Shown here piece after piece: positions 9,195-19,767 of a stretch of DNA of 31,678 nt; the first letter of the stretch is position 1, and each line of letters opens with the position of its first letter. Both the position numbers and the translations under genes were made by a program. This DNA comes from Neolecta irregularis DAH-3. Its lineage: Eukaryota > Ascomycota > Neolectomycetes > Neolectales > Neolectaceae. The notes under the pieces are model-generated. The model had not been told where the DNA came from. It ran no database searches and saw nothing but the letters and a program-made list of their open reading frames with translations. The stretch spans positions 141 to 31,818 of the forward strand of contig LXFE01004042.1 in NCBI GenBank assembly GCA_001929475.1, given 5' to 3'.

Positions 9195-11101
9195 CTACCG
9201 CTCATTCCCATCCTCCAAAGTATTAACCTCGCGGTCCAAAGTCTGAATGTATGTCTCCCAGTGTTCTATGACCTGAGTTTTAGCACTCCTTTCTTGGATC
9301 AACTCAATACCTCCTTCTGCGCTTCTACGGCGCTTTCTAGGTAGATCTCCACACTTGCCTTGAAATCTTCTACTTTCTCGACGTCAAATCGATCCAACTC
9401 CTGTTTCAATAATTTTCCGACTTCCTCAAACTCAAGCCTTAGTTGATTGCAGCGTCTTTCAGTTTCAACTCCTTCTGCAGTGAGTTGAGACAATCGATCT
9501 GTCTGAGTCTTCCCAGAGCGATGTAATTTCTCCACATGTTGTCGACGTTTATTCAAATCACTTTCTGCATTTTGCCACGTCAGAAAGACTTTTTGCCGAG
9601 ATGCAAAAGCGACCTTGATACTGCCGACAATGCGTACGTATTCATCGATTGTATTGCCAAGGGTCAGGATATCCTGCTCGGCATGACGTTCATAGAGTTC
9701 TTTAATCCGTATTTGCACATCAGCTAGCGCACCGAAACAAATCGACAAGGATTTGTTGAGCTCTACCAGTGATAAATTCTCCAATGCTATGCTGAATTCA
9801 TAACTGGCTTCCGCGAGATCTAAGATCAAAAAGGTCCACATACATTTGCATTCCATACCCTTTCTTTGCAAGACAACAATATCAATTGCTTTCGAAAGAG
9901 CCTTCAACTGAAGTTCAAGCGAATCCAATGCAATTTTTCTGTGTTCAAAGTACTAAGATATCATTATCATCCATTTTATATGGGTCACCTCGTCCTGTTC
10001 AATGAATTTCCCACTGAATGAGCCACCAGTCAAGGCCCCTCCGATTGAACTTATGATTCCCTTACTTTCCGGCACAAATCCTTTTTCTTTTTGCTTGACC
10101 TTAATCTGTTAATCTTAAGTCGGACGGAACCATACATCAACATTGAATGTTTCAGATTCAAGGAAAAGCTTCAAGTCCATATCACGTTGTAATATGGGAT
10201 GTGAAACGGTCTTGGTAAGCATCCGCTCCAGAGCCATTCGGCGACTTTCAACAAAGTTATCGCCAAATCGCCCTGTTTATTAGAATATAAACAATGCAAA
10301 TGTGAGGTACCGACAGCTTGCTTCTCTGGGATCGGAGGAACGATTGCCCCTGGGTGATTTGAGGTAAGAGAATTATATAGCCATAAGAAATCTTTGTACC
10401 GTCGAGATACGAAGAATTCTTGCTGTTTGTAGGCCTTCGAATTCGTCTATTATTAACAATTGCCCCCAAACACGAGGAATGTACTTTTGTAGCTACTTTA
10501 TAAACAGTGTGAGAGGAGAGAGGATCTCCGATCCTATGAGGATCACCGACAGAAATTTTAAAGATAGGATTTTCAGCGGCCTTGTCCAACGGGATATTAA
10601 GAGCTCTCCGAATATTTGGAGTAGGACTTGAGTGCGTAGTGCTCGTTCGTGATTTTTCTGGTGTTTGTGCTATGGGAGAATGCACAGATCCTTTGCTAGG
10701 CAGAGGAGGAGCTTCAGTAACTGGAGTTGTGTCATTTAAGGGCCCTAGAGGTCCAGCATCAAGGTCGAGGTTTTCCAACTTTGAAGAAATATTTAAACTG
10801 GGTCTCCTGCCCGCCGACCTTCGAATGCTTGACTTTGTAGTACTACGAGCGGACGGCAGATTCGATGATCTCGGAACACGGTCTGGGGATTCAGGGACCC
10901 TTTCTCCCCTTACGGGATGCGGTGAATCGATGTTTGAAGATTCTACAGAATGAGTGGATTTAAAGGTTTGTGGGTGTCACGACCTGCCTGTGCACCAGGT
11001 TGGCTAACAGGCTTCGATTCGAGGGTTGCTTTGGACTCCGGATTGCTCATTGAAGGAGCATCTGCGAACGGGTTGTGATCATCAAACCCAGGAAATGACA
11101 T
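9195..11101 (-). CDS. VPS5: Sorting nexin Vps5 (retromer SNX-BAR subunit)
   Basis: SNX-BAR subunit that, with Vps17 and the Vps26-29-35 trimer, forms the tubules returning Vps10 from endosomes to the Golgi. Eight exons separated by seven introns of 30-41 nt encode about 548 residues. The order is an acidic start (MSFPGFDDHNPFADAPS), a disordered proline/serine region, a PX domain (FKISVGDPHRIGDPLSSHTV, then FFVSRRYKDFLWLYNSL, PPIPEKQAVGRF, NFVESRRMALERM, LFLESETFNVD), and a BAR domain (LDSLELQLKAL, IKELYERHAEQDILTLG, DFKASVEIYLESAVEAQKE, VIEHWETYIQTL). The PX Arg-Arg-Tyr and the PPxPEK loop for phosphoinositide are present. The start at 11101 is set by the conserved FDDHNPFAD stretch. All family blocks are intact. 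Confidence 0.95.
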
Positions 11102-11283
11102 GGACCTATGTCGGTTCTGCGACTAAGGTGGTAATTGAGGGTCGTGGTTAATCGGAAGATAAGGTCGCGATTATCAAACACTAAATGCCCACAGGAAGGA
11201 AATCTAGATAATATCGTATTGACAGTATACACTAATCATTTATTTCTTCACGTCTATGCTCTGCGATTGTATACTCGTCTGTT

Positions 11284-12482
11284 TTATTTTGCAGCAGAAA
11301 TTTCAACTCCTCCAGTGGCTCCCAATATTCTTTTTATATCTCCGTAGATGGCAAATTGACCTGCAGTCAGTGTTCCCACCTAAACTCGTCAAACCAAATC
11401 TTACAGGAGTAAATACCATTACGATACGAGCACCGAGACCACCAAATGAGCCCTTGATCCCGAGTTCCTTGGCGATTTTGAATAATCTAGAAGTTGTAGA
11501 CTCGCCAGGAAGGCCTCTACATAATCAGGAAACCATTATTGGTAATACACTACCGAGTCTTGTTGATTTTACTCAGCATGGTATCGGCAGGTTGTGAGAT
11601 GATTGCCGCCGCAATACCAGCTGCCAACCCCGAGCCCAAGTTGATAGCTGTGTTGGCCCCATTGGAAAGTTCAGATTTTGGAGTTGCAATGCGTTTGTAA
11701 ATTAGTTCAGAAACTCGTTCGTAAACGACAAACTAGGTCGAGGTCAGTAAATATCATTGGTGTGAAAACCTTGGCCATAGTATATGGGACCTGTTTGAAT
11801 AAAATTGGGCCAAAGCCAGAATAGAAAGCTCCAATCCCTTCCTGGGAATAGATTTTCCCAAAGCCGGAGATGAGACCGCTAGCAAACGTTGGTTGAGAGA
11901 CGAGACGAATGCGAGTGGCTTCGAGGGGGCAGAGAGCGATATCAGCAAAGAATTCGGCCATTGCTGAGGAAGCAAGGTAGACCGCAGTCCGATTGTTGAT
12001 AGCGGCCTCCACACCAAGGATATCGATCCAGGTCTTTTTGAACAATTCATATCCTCCAAATTTGAAGCCACCTTGGCTGAAATGTTAGAATTTCCTTCAA
12101 CAATCGTTTCGTACAGAAAATATCCTGCTGCAGTCGGGCCAAATCCAGTCAAGAGTGCACCAGCACCTTCGGTTGAGACGACGGATCTGAATGCATGAAC
12201 CATCCCCTTGTTGTACTTGGCAGGGTCTAACTGAATTCGAGTTTTCACGCTATTCATTAAACAATGCAATCAGGCAATCATTTGCGTACACATCGACTGG
12301 TGTCAAGGCACCGTGGGTGATTGAACAACAGACAGCACCTAAAAATGTCTCAGTGACTTGGCGCGACGATTGCGAATTTATATACCAGCAAATGCAAATC
12401 GAGCATATAAATCAAGGCCTGTATGTCTTGTACCAACAGCCTCAACAGCAGCGATCTTGGCTTCCTGGATTTTTCCAGACAT
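11284..12482 (-). CDS. MIR1: Mitochondrial phosphate carrier (Mir1/PiC, SLC25A3)
   Basis: Inner-membrane carrier bringing phosphate with a proton into the matrix for ATP synthesis. Six introns of 37-47 nt are removed to give about 320 residues. The three mitochondrial-carrier repeats are visible by their signatures: [28 protein letters not shown] and [12 protein letters not shown]. Further phosphate-carrier blocks are [40 protein letters not shown] and [17 protein letters not shown]. The C terminus [20 protein letters not shown] followed by GATGGVEI is typical of this carrier. There is no long N-terminal presequence, as in yeast Mir1. It lies 183 bp upstream of the Vps5 start on the same strand. 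Confidence 0.95.
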
Positions 12483-12719
12483 GAGAGAGCCGGAAGATTA
12501 ATAAAAGAAACTGGATTAAGGGGGGTTGGAGGTGAAAATATTCAATTGCGATCTAGTTCAGTATTCGCCGGCCCCACCCGATATCCCGAATATATAACAC
12601 ATGGGTTACATGACAACTTCGCCCATGCGCAAAAGATCCACGACATCAGCTGCCCATATCACCATACTCAAGTCTTTTCCGCCTCCGAATATTCATCTCT
12701 GTCAGGTCAAACTTGGCAA

Positions 12720-13041
12720 TTAGTAAACTACAATAATATCAAAAATCCGAAGTTTACGAGCACCAGCTCCCTTTCCCGTATAACCACCAAGCCCAGACCC
12801 ACCTCCATAGCACAGCCAAACCTCTTGGTCGTATTCAAATAAACAAGCGTCGTTCGCACGATCATGGCCAGCCACAACTTGAGACACATTCGCAGCCGCA
12901 AACCCTTTCAATGCCCCAGAGTTATATGTTGGAGGCCCGTCCTGTCGATTTAGAAATTATCCATATATCTTTTACATCAATGAGCACCATGTTCGTAACG
13001 ATAGCAGCATTAAATACACAATCCACTTTCCAAGCCCTCAT
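12720..13041 (-). CDS. Hypothetical small gene, doubtful
   Basis: A weakly supported gene I cannot name. From an ATG at 13041, removing an intron of about 47 nt (donor GTGCTC, acceptor CGACAG) joins AAIVTNM to DGPPTYNSGALKGFAAANVS, then VVAGHDRANDACLFEYD and a glycine-rich CYGGGSGLGGYTGKGAGA. The reading is not low-complexity noise and keeps a Gly-rich end, but it is under 100 residues. The 3' end is uncertain: the frame can run to a stop at 12720, or a further intron starting at GTAAAC could end it sooner. An upstream exon near 13100 is also possible. Expression data would be needed to accept it. Confidence 0.3.
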
Positions 13042-13213
13042 TATCCCTGTGGAATCTCGCTCTTGCGCATCATCATCGAAAGAGAAACAAATTATCACAA
13101 CCTATTCTCGCCCTTTGTAAAAACAATCCCTCTACCATGCACGTTTTTGTTTCTCAAAAAATGAATTACAATCGAAGCAAGATAATTTTCGACTAGTGAT
13201 GTAATCAGGCTAA

Positions 13214-14437
13214 CTAATTGGCGTCGGTCCGGTGAACGCTGTCGATATGTCTAGTTAAATCATACTGTCTTGAAAAGCGCCATGGACAACTCTTGTACAA
13301 ACACTGTATTTTCTTCCCGAGAGATTCATATCCCACCCCCGTTAATTGACCAACTATATCCAACGTCATAGTGCCCCTGTTTTTATCACTTTGGGGCTGG
13401 GTGGGAACGGAATGAATAGTATGGGACCGTTGAATATGGTTGTCCAGCAGCTTTTTGTAACCAAATGCGCGGGAACAGTTTTCAAACGGACATGTGAATG
13501 GTTTTGCTTTCTCGTGGACGGCTTGAATATGTGTTTTTAATGCATGTGGCTGGACAATTAGATGTACTAATATCATGGAAAATACCCTTGTGAAGCTCTT
13601 TGGACAGTTTATCATCGGACATTTATGAATTCTGCGATCGTCGAGAAAACTTTCATGGACTGGAAAATGTTTGGCCAAGCGGCGATAACTGGCGAATAGT
13701 TTGCCGCATTCAATACATTTTGGCGGATGAGAATCAAGGATGTGGTCTTGGAGTTCATGTTGGCTATGGAAACCATCTGTCAGGGTACAGTTGTCGTGTA
13801 GACACAAGTATCGGGGTACCACTGGATGAGCGGCAACCATATGGTTATTTAATTTCCATTTTGTAGAAAACGATTTATTGCAGTCGGTGGATGTACAGTG
13901 GTACGGTTTGACATGCGTATGCGAATTCGAAATATGGTTTCGTAATTGATCTTGTTTTCGAAAAGCTTCGGCACACGGCGGATACTCGAGACACTAAAAA
14001 AGATTATGTCTCTTTTGGCAATAAATAAATATATATACCCGAAACGGACGAGTTTCAAAGTGGAGTCCTTGATGCCGTTTGAGATGTTGGTTTGTACGGA
14101 ATGCTTCGGTACAGTCGTTGATTCGACATGGATAGGGACGTTCTTGGGTATGTGAACGTACATGTGCTTTCAAGTGTGCCGCGCGTAGAAATGCTTTATC
14201 GCAGTTTTCCCAATCGCAAACAAACGGACGCTGCCTATTAATTTTGACCAAAAATGAAGTATACCTGTCCTGTGTGCGATCTTTGGTGTTCTTCAAGGCG
14301 ACAGGGTCGGGTATAGGCCTTTCCGCAACCTTCATATTGACAGAAATATGATTTTTCACGAGGTTTACCTGTTTGTTAGCCTACATGTGAGAGTAACTAC
14401 CTTGGGAAGGGACCTGCAGCAGATTTAAGGATGGCAT
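13214..14437 (-). CDS. Transcription factor IIIA with ten C2H2 zinc fingers
   Basis: 5S rRNA gene transcription factor. It binds the internal control region and nucleates TFIIIC/TFIIIB/Pol III; in other species it also binds 5S RNA. Four introns are removed; the one between fingers 1 and 2 joins SHTGQ to RPFVCDW. Ten C2H2 fingers follow in order, starting with YFCQYEGCGKAYTRPCRLEE, FVCDWENCDKAFLRAAHLKA and YPCRINDCTEAFRTNQHLKR. Finger 7 is the compact type (PKCIECGKLF) and finger 10 (IQCLYKSCPWRFSRQYDLTR) is set apart by a linker of about 35 residues. Tandem spacing and finger sequences are of the TFIIIA type, not of a general C2H2 regulator. The start at 14437 gives a 13-residue leader before the first intron. 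Divergent from RPB6. Confidence 0.9.
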
Positions 14438-14535
14438 AGGAGAAGCGGGGCGTAAAATAATCTTGGACACACGTGCGAGGTTAAAAAACTTTGGTAGCGC
14501 AGGCACGTGTAGCCACCGACCCGACCACCTGCGAG
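14438..14535. promoter_or_regulatory. 98-bp divergent promoter with two CACGTG E-boxes
   Basis: Only 98 bp separate the TFIIIA and RPB6 start codons. The gap contains two perfect CACGTG E-boxes at 14470-14475 and 14504-14509, 28 bp apart between their centre-bounded ends. Such sites are bound by bHLH factors such as Cbf1/centromere-binding-factor types in fungi. Binding here is inference. Confidence 0.55.
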
Positions 14536-15034
14536 ATGTCTGACGATGGCGACGATGGGTATGTTTATAGTCAAGTTATACTAAAAGACAGATTCAACGA
14601 CCGGTTCGAGGATACACTGCCAGAGGAGGAGTTTGACCCGCCTCCAGTGGAAGATGAGCTTGAAGGGGAGCAGGCGAACGGGGTGAACGGGACCAGTCAA
14701 GTTCTTGGGCAGGATGCAGTGAAAAGAAATCTATTTGCCAACAACAAGGGAAAGGCTGTGCCGGAGAACGAGAGACAGACTACGCCGTACATGACGAAGT
14801 ACGAACGGGCAAGAATACTTGGCACACGGGCACTTCAGATCAGGTATCGTGCCGATTGTGTGTCTCCTGCTTAGTGCCAGTATGAATGCGCCAGTGCTGG
14901 TGGATCTCGAAGGAGAGACAGACCCGCTGCAGATTGCAATGAAGGAGTTGTCGCAGAAGAAGATCCCGCTGATTGTTCGGAGGTATCTTCCAGATGGAAG
15001 CTATGAGGATTTCCGGGTGTCAGAGCTGCTGTGA
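14536..15034 (+). CDS. RPB6: RNA polymerase I/II/III shared subunit Rpb6 (ABC23)
   Basis: Small omega-like subunit common to all three nuclear RNA polymerases, needed for assembly and clamp stability. Two introns (14559-14591 and 14844-14880) yield 142 residues. The N-terminal half is acidic ([20 protein letters not shown]), as in yeast Rpb6. The folded C-terminal half has [20 protein letters not shown], then [20 protein letters not shown] and [17 protein letters not shown], essentially the universal Rpb6 signature. The start at 14536 is chosen over an in-frame ATG at 14491 because MSDDGDD begins the acidic leader. The C terminus (VSELL) is a few residues shorter than in yeast. Confidence 0.96.
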
Positions 15035-15080
15035 TGTGTATGAAAAGAGGTGTATTATGTATAGGGTCATGCATTGGGGT

Positions 15081-15626
15081 TCAGGGGTCGTTACCTTCGG
15101 AACCAGCCAAGATGTCTACAAAGCTTCTATAATGAAAGGTGTGTTTACGGCTTTTGAGATCTGCGAACTGCGCAAGGGCAGCATCGACGTCGGACGGCGT
15201 CATTCTGTTGCCCTCGTTGATCAGGGCGTCCTTGAGATCAGCGAGATCCGCCTTTCCTGAGTCGGAGTCGTCAAACGCGGCGAATGCGTTGAGGAGGTTG
15301 TCGCGGGCGGAGAGATGTGAGAGATGGGCGGACATGGCAGTGAGATAGGCGGCAAAGTTGACAGGAGACGGGAGGAGTGAAAGCATGGAGTTTAGCTCAT
15401 TGTCGGTCGGGGAATGGCCTGGTTGAATATAAGCAGGGGCAACGAAGGAGGGCTAACCGAGAGACGAGAGAATCTGGCGCAGATCTGCAAACGAGATGAT
15501 GCCATCTGCGTCCTTGTCGATGCAGTGAAATGCCTCGCGCAGCTGTTGCAATTGAGGTGCTGCAAGTGCAACTGCACGCTGGGGAAGTGCAGGCAGCGAG
15601 CGGGACGCAGTGTTGATGTTGGTCAT
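15081..15626 (-). CDS. Myosin regulatory light chain (Rlc1-like)
   Basis: EF-hand light chain that binds the IQ motif of type II myosin and works in the cytokinetic ring. One 39-nt intron joins ILSSLG to HSPTDNELNSML, giving 168 residues. The first EF-hand has a full calcium loop (DKDADGIISFAD); the second and later hands are degenerate, as is usual for regulatory light chains. The blocks PSPVNFAAYLTAMSAH and LLNAFAAFDDSDSGKADL match the regulatory type, not calmodulin or the essential chain. The start at 15626 is preferred, but an in-frame ATG at 15677 would add 17 residues and the N-terminal phosphorylation region cannot be fixed. Its stop is 46 bp from that of RPB6. Confidence 0.85.
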
Positions 15627-16063
15627 TGTGATGTTTGGAGGTTCCCTTTCAGATAAACACTGCATATATGCCATCATTCAAGCATCTATTACTCGCAGAA
15701 GAACTCTATATCGCACGCAGGAGTTTCTAGAAAATTAAGTTTCTGATCCTTGTTATTGACACATCCCGTCAACTATCATGCAAGCATCCTCCATGTAAAG
15801 AAACCTCCATATCAACTATATTTGGATCCAATATCTATGACTTCAATTGTCAAATGTAGCATTGCTGATTCCTTGCTAGTCCTCAAATTTATCGTAGAAA
15901 GGTGCCCAGCGTATATGCCATGCGCTCTCGGCAAACGCGAAAATGAGTTGGCAATAGATCCGCCAATACACCTAGTAATGTTTTTGCCTGGACTGTAAAG
16001 AGCTACAGGGAAAAATGGTGCGCATTTTTATACAGACAAATAGCCCTTAATTAGCCCCAGGAG

Positions 16064-16070
16064 GACGTCA
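16064..16070 (+). promoter_or_regulatory. ATF/CREB-like half site upstream of HSP90
   Basis: GACGTCA occurs three bases before the heat-shock element, one base short of a full TGACGTCA site. Fungal Atf1-type stress factors use such sites. The spacing next to the heat-shock element is suggestive only. Confidence 0.3.
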
Positions 16071-16072
16071 TC

Positions 16073-16090
16073 GAAGATTCTCGAATTTTC
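16073..16090 (+). promoter_or_regulatory. Perfect four-unit heat-shock element
   Basis: The sequence GAAGATTCTCGAATTTTC is four alternating nGAAn units with exact five-base spacing, the Hsf1 trimer binding pattern. It lies 77 bp upstream of the Hsp90 start codon and fits classical heat-shock control of that gene. Confidence 0.85.
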
Positions 16091-16114
16091 TCTGAAACTC
16101 TCTCGCCAGACCAC

Positions 16115-16120
16115 ATATAA
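16115..16120 (+). promoter_or_regulatory. TATA-like box of HSP90
   Basis: ATATAA sits 25 bp downstream of the heat-shock element and 47 bp upstream of the start codon, a plausible TATA position for a strongly induced gene. Confidence 0.5.
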
Positions 16121-16166
16121 TGCACCACCAATCCCTTTTCCTCCCAATACCATCTTTGTCTTCACC

Positions 16167-18579
16167 ATGTCTGAAAAACAAGAAAATGCTGAAGTCTTTG
16201 CCTTTCAGGCCGAAATCAATCAGCTCATGTCGCTGATTGTATATCGTCTTTGACTAACCCTCTAATCGCAAGGTTAACACTGTTTACTCCAACAAAGAAA
16301 TCTTTCTCAGAGAGTTGATCTCAAACGCCTCAGATGCTCTCGACAAGATCAGATACCAGTCTCTCTCTGACAAATCCCTCCTCGAATCGGAACCAGAGCT
16401 CTATGTTCGTATCATTCCTAACAAGGAAAATAAAGTTCTGTGCATTCGTGATACCGGTATCGGTATGCCATCCTCTTGGATTTACATTCGACTAATCTTG
16501 TAAAGGCATGACCAAAGCTGATTTGGTCAACAACCTCGGAACCATCGCCAAGTCTGGCACCAAGGCGTTTATGGAAGCCGCCATGTCTGGTGCCGACATT
16601 TCTATGATTGGTACTGCCTCGCCTTCACACATCCTCACACATAGGTCAATTCGGTGTTGGCTTCTACTCGGCCTACCTTGTCGCAGACAAGGTACAAGTC
16701 ATCTCAAAACACAACGATGACGAACAATACATTTGGGAGTCTGCTGCTGGAGGAAGCTTCACTATCACTCTCGACACAGTCAATCCTCCCCTGAAGCGTG
16801 GTACTGAAGTTCGACTTTACATGAAAGAGGATCACATTGAATTCCTCGAGGAGAAGAAGGTATACTGTCATCCGCATGTGCACGCTCATTATGCTAGATC
16901 AAAGATATCGTCAAGAAACACTCCGAGTTCATCAGCTACCCAATCCAGCTCGTTGTTACTAAAGAAGTCGAAAAAGAAGTTCCCGCAGACGATGAAGAGA
17001 GCATCGAAACTGAAGGCGAAGATAAAAAGGCCAAGATCGAAGAGGTCGATGATGAAAGTGAAGAAAAGAAGAAAAAGCCGACCAAGAAAATCAAGGAAAC
17101 CACAACTGATACGGAAGAGCTGAACAAAATGAAGCCTTTATGGTACGTGTCCATTCCACACCGTGTTTAATATGTAGGGCACGAGCTCCAGCTGATATCT
17201 CTCAGGAGGAATACGCCAGTTTCTACAAGTCTATCTCCAACGATTGGGAAGATCATCTTGCAGTCAAGCACTTCTCCGTAGAAGGCCAGCTCGAATTCCG
17301 AGCTCTCCTCTTTATTCCTAAGCGAGCTCCCTTTGACCTTTTCGAGCAAAAGAAGAAGAAGAATAACATCAAGCTCTATGTTCGTCGAGTTTTCATCACT
17401 GATGACTGCGAGGACCTCATCCCCGAATGGCTCAGCTTTGTCAAGGGTGTTGTCGACTCGGAAGATCTCCCCCTCAACCTTTCTCGAGAAAGTATGTCAA
17501 TTTATCATTTCATATTTAACATTACTAGTGCTTCAACAAAACAAGATTCTCAAGGTCATCAGAAAGAACATTGTCAAAAAGACTCTCGAGATGTTCTTCG
17601 AAATTGCTGAAGACAAGGAAAACTTCAACAAGTTTTATGAAGCCTTTTCTAAGAATATTAAACTCGGCATCCACGAAGATTCGCAGAACCGAAATAAACT
17701 CTCAGAGCTCCTTCGATACCACTCTACTAAATCTGAAGAAATCACTTCGCTAAAGGATTATGTTACCAGAATGCCGGAAATCCAAAAAAACATTTATTAC
17801 ATTACTGGAGAATCTCTATCTCAAGTCCGGACCTCTCCGTTCCTCGAAATCTTCAAAAAGAAGGATTTCGAAGTGTTGTTTCTAGTTGATCCTATCGATG
17901 AATATTCCGTTCAACAATTGAAAGAATTTGAGGGCAAGAAACTTGTGAATATCACAAAGGAGGGTCTAGAACTCGAGCAGAGCGAAGAAGAAAAGGCTAA
18001 ATTCGAACAAGAGAAACAAGCTTATGAAGATTTGTCCAAGGTTTGCAAGGAGATACTCGGCGACAAGGTTGAAAAAGTTGTCGTCTCGCAAAAGGCTGTC
18101 GACTCTCCTACTGTCTTGTCTACCAGTCAATTCGGATGGTCGGCCAACATGGAGCGGTAAATCCTCATAAAATGAGTTTTCGCCAACTGTTTAGAATAAT
18201 GAAGGCTCAAGCGCTCCGCGATTCGAGTATGTCCTCGTACATGGCATCAAAGAAAACGCTTGAACTCAACCCTAACCATCCAATTATCAAGGAACTGAAG
18301 AACAAAGTTGCTGCTGACAAAAATGACAAGACTATTAAAGATCTTGTCACTCTCCTCTATGAGACTTCGCTTTTGACTTCTGGGTTTACACTTGACGATC
18401 CAGCTGTGTTTGCCGGTAGAATTGTTCGGCTCATTTCACTTGGGCTGTCGATTGGTATGTGATCAGTCATATTGCTGACGCTGATATCAGATGAAGAAGT
18501 TGTTCCGAACGAGGAGGAGAAAATTGAAGAAATTAGCACTGAAGACGCTAAACGTTCTAAAATGGAGGAGGTTGACTAA
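16167..18579 (+). CDS. HSP90: Cytosolic Hsp90 chaperone
   Basis: ATP-dependent chaperone for kinases and receptors. Nine exons are separated by introns at 16239-16272, 16463-16505, 16611-16644, 16860-16897, 17143-17177, 17492-17528, 18157-18194 and 18455-18490, giving exactly 705 residues. Visible elements are the ATPase glutamate in [17 protein letters not shown], the DTGIGM and [12 protein letters not shown] nucleotide loops, a Lys/Glu-rich charged linker, the middle-domain arginine in [17 protein letters not shown], the client-contact FGWSANMER and the C-terminal MEEVD that docks TPR co-chaperones. Nothing is missing. A heat-shock element precedes it. Eight introns in a heat-shock gene are unusual, because many fungal Hsp90 genes have few or none. 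Confidence 0.98.
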
Positions 18580-18677
18580 TTGAATGTTAATTTTCCTCTG
18601 TTGTCTCTCTGTTCATTATGTTCGTAGATGGGTTGTCTAGATAGTGAAAAGTGCATCTTTCTGCCGCTTGTTGAACA

Positions 18678-19665
18678 TTATTTCTTTTCTTTCACTTCAC
18701 TTGCCTCACGTTTCTCCAACACTTTATCTATCAGTCCCAATTCTAGAGCTTCCTCTGGGACCATAAAATAATCCCGTTCCATCCATTTTTCTCGCAATCA
18801 GCAGTGTATCGGGCAACAAGGTACCTATTTCAGCCAATTCGTGACTTTTACTAGCATGTTTTTGATAAATCTTATTAAGCCGTTCTCGAGTCCTCAATAT
18901 CTCTTTAGCGTGGATTGCAATATCACTAAAAATGGTTAAACCGAGAAATAATTTAAACAAACCTAGCTTGTCCCGAATATCCCCCAGAAGGCTGATGGAT
19001 CATAATACTAAACTCAATCATTTATAGGTGTATGTGCACATACCTTGCATTTGGCAAAGCGAATCGCTGGCCCGGTGTCCCTGCAACCAAAAGAAGACTT
19101 GCCATAGACGCAGCCTGACCAATACATAAAGTCGACACGGGAGATTGAATATACTGCATCGTATCATACAACGCCATTCCTCAACGTCAGTCTAACCGCA
19201 CAGAAGATTAAGTATACCAGCAGTCACACTTCCTCCAGGAGAATTGATATAAAGGTAAATAAGTTTCTCCGGATCCTGCGATTCCAGAAAAAGTAACTGG
19301 GCAACAACCACTGCTGATAAGCCATCGTGGATCTACAATTAACTATTGGAAAAACGTTTAGTCTGGATACAGGTCCATTTAACACTATTATCCGTTCTTT
19401 AAGCAATCTAAGAAAAGTCAAGTGAATGATTAACGAAGAATTGATACCGACTGAATATATCAAAACTATTTATCGACCGGCCTGTTTGTTCGATGACAAA
19501 AGGAACAGGAATATCTGCTGTCACAGATTCGAATTGATTTCCAGCAGTACAAGACGACGATGACAATGATAGGGGTGGTGCAACAGTATACATGAATCCC
19601 CTGGTCTTTCCATGTCCCGCACACGATTTAGAAAACGAGACTAGTACTCGACGACCAAGAAACAT
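18678..19665 (-). CDS. Mitochondrial ClpP protease
   Basis: Serine peptidase of the mitochondrial matrix that forms a double heptameric barrel and partners ClpX. Six introns are removed to give about 254 residues. A serine-rich leader of about 45 residues is followed by [35 protein letters not shown] and [19 protein letters not shown]. The catalytic serine is in [20 protein letters not shown], the histidine in [20 protein letters not shown] (read across an intron) and the aspartate in [21 protein letters not shown]. ClpP is absent from the model yeasts, so its presence is a useful lineage marker. It is divergent from the LYR gene, with 102 bp between start codons. Confidence 0.93.
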
Positions 19666-19714
19666 TGCGCGGTATCGTGAAAACGTTGAATCTAGGTCGC
19701 AACCAAGTTATAGT

Positions 19715-19720
19715 CACGTG
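19715..19720. promoter_or_regulatory. CACGTG E-box between ClpP and ETFRF1-like genes
   Basis: A single CACGTG lies almost in the middle of the 102-bp gap between the two divergent start codons (context GTCACGTGCGACG), the only strong motif in the gap. Confidence 0.5.
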
Positions 19721-19767
19721 CGACGCGGTTGGAATAACTAGTGTCGGCATCTCTCGACGTTCGAGAC

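Larger units (their letters stand above)
15627..16166. other. Divergent intergenic region between RLC1 and HSP90
   Basis: About 540 bp with the promoters of two divergent genes. The part near 15630-16050 has no motif I trust. The right end carries the heat-shock element and TATA-like box described separately. An 82-residue frame at 15750-15998 has no recognisable content. Confidence 0.6.

Noticed and set aside
12423-12842. Plus-strand frame of 139 codons upstream of the phosphate carrier
   Set aside because: It overlaps the carrier's first exon and its promoter, has no recognisable domain and no codon bias.
15750-15998. 82-codon frame in the RLC1/HSP90 gap
   Set aside because: No motif and no flanking intron signals; it lies in a promoter region.
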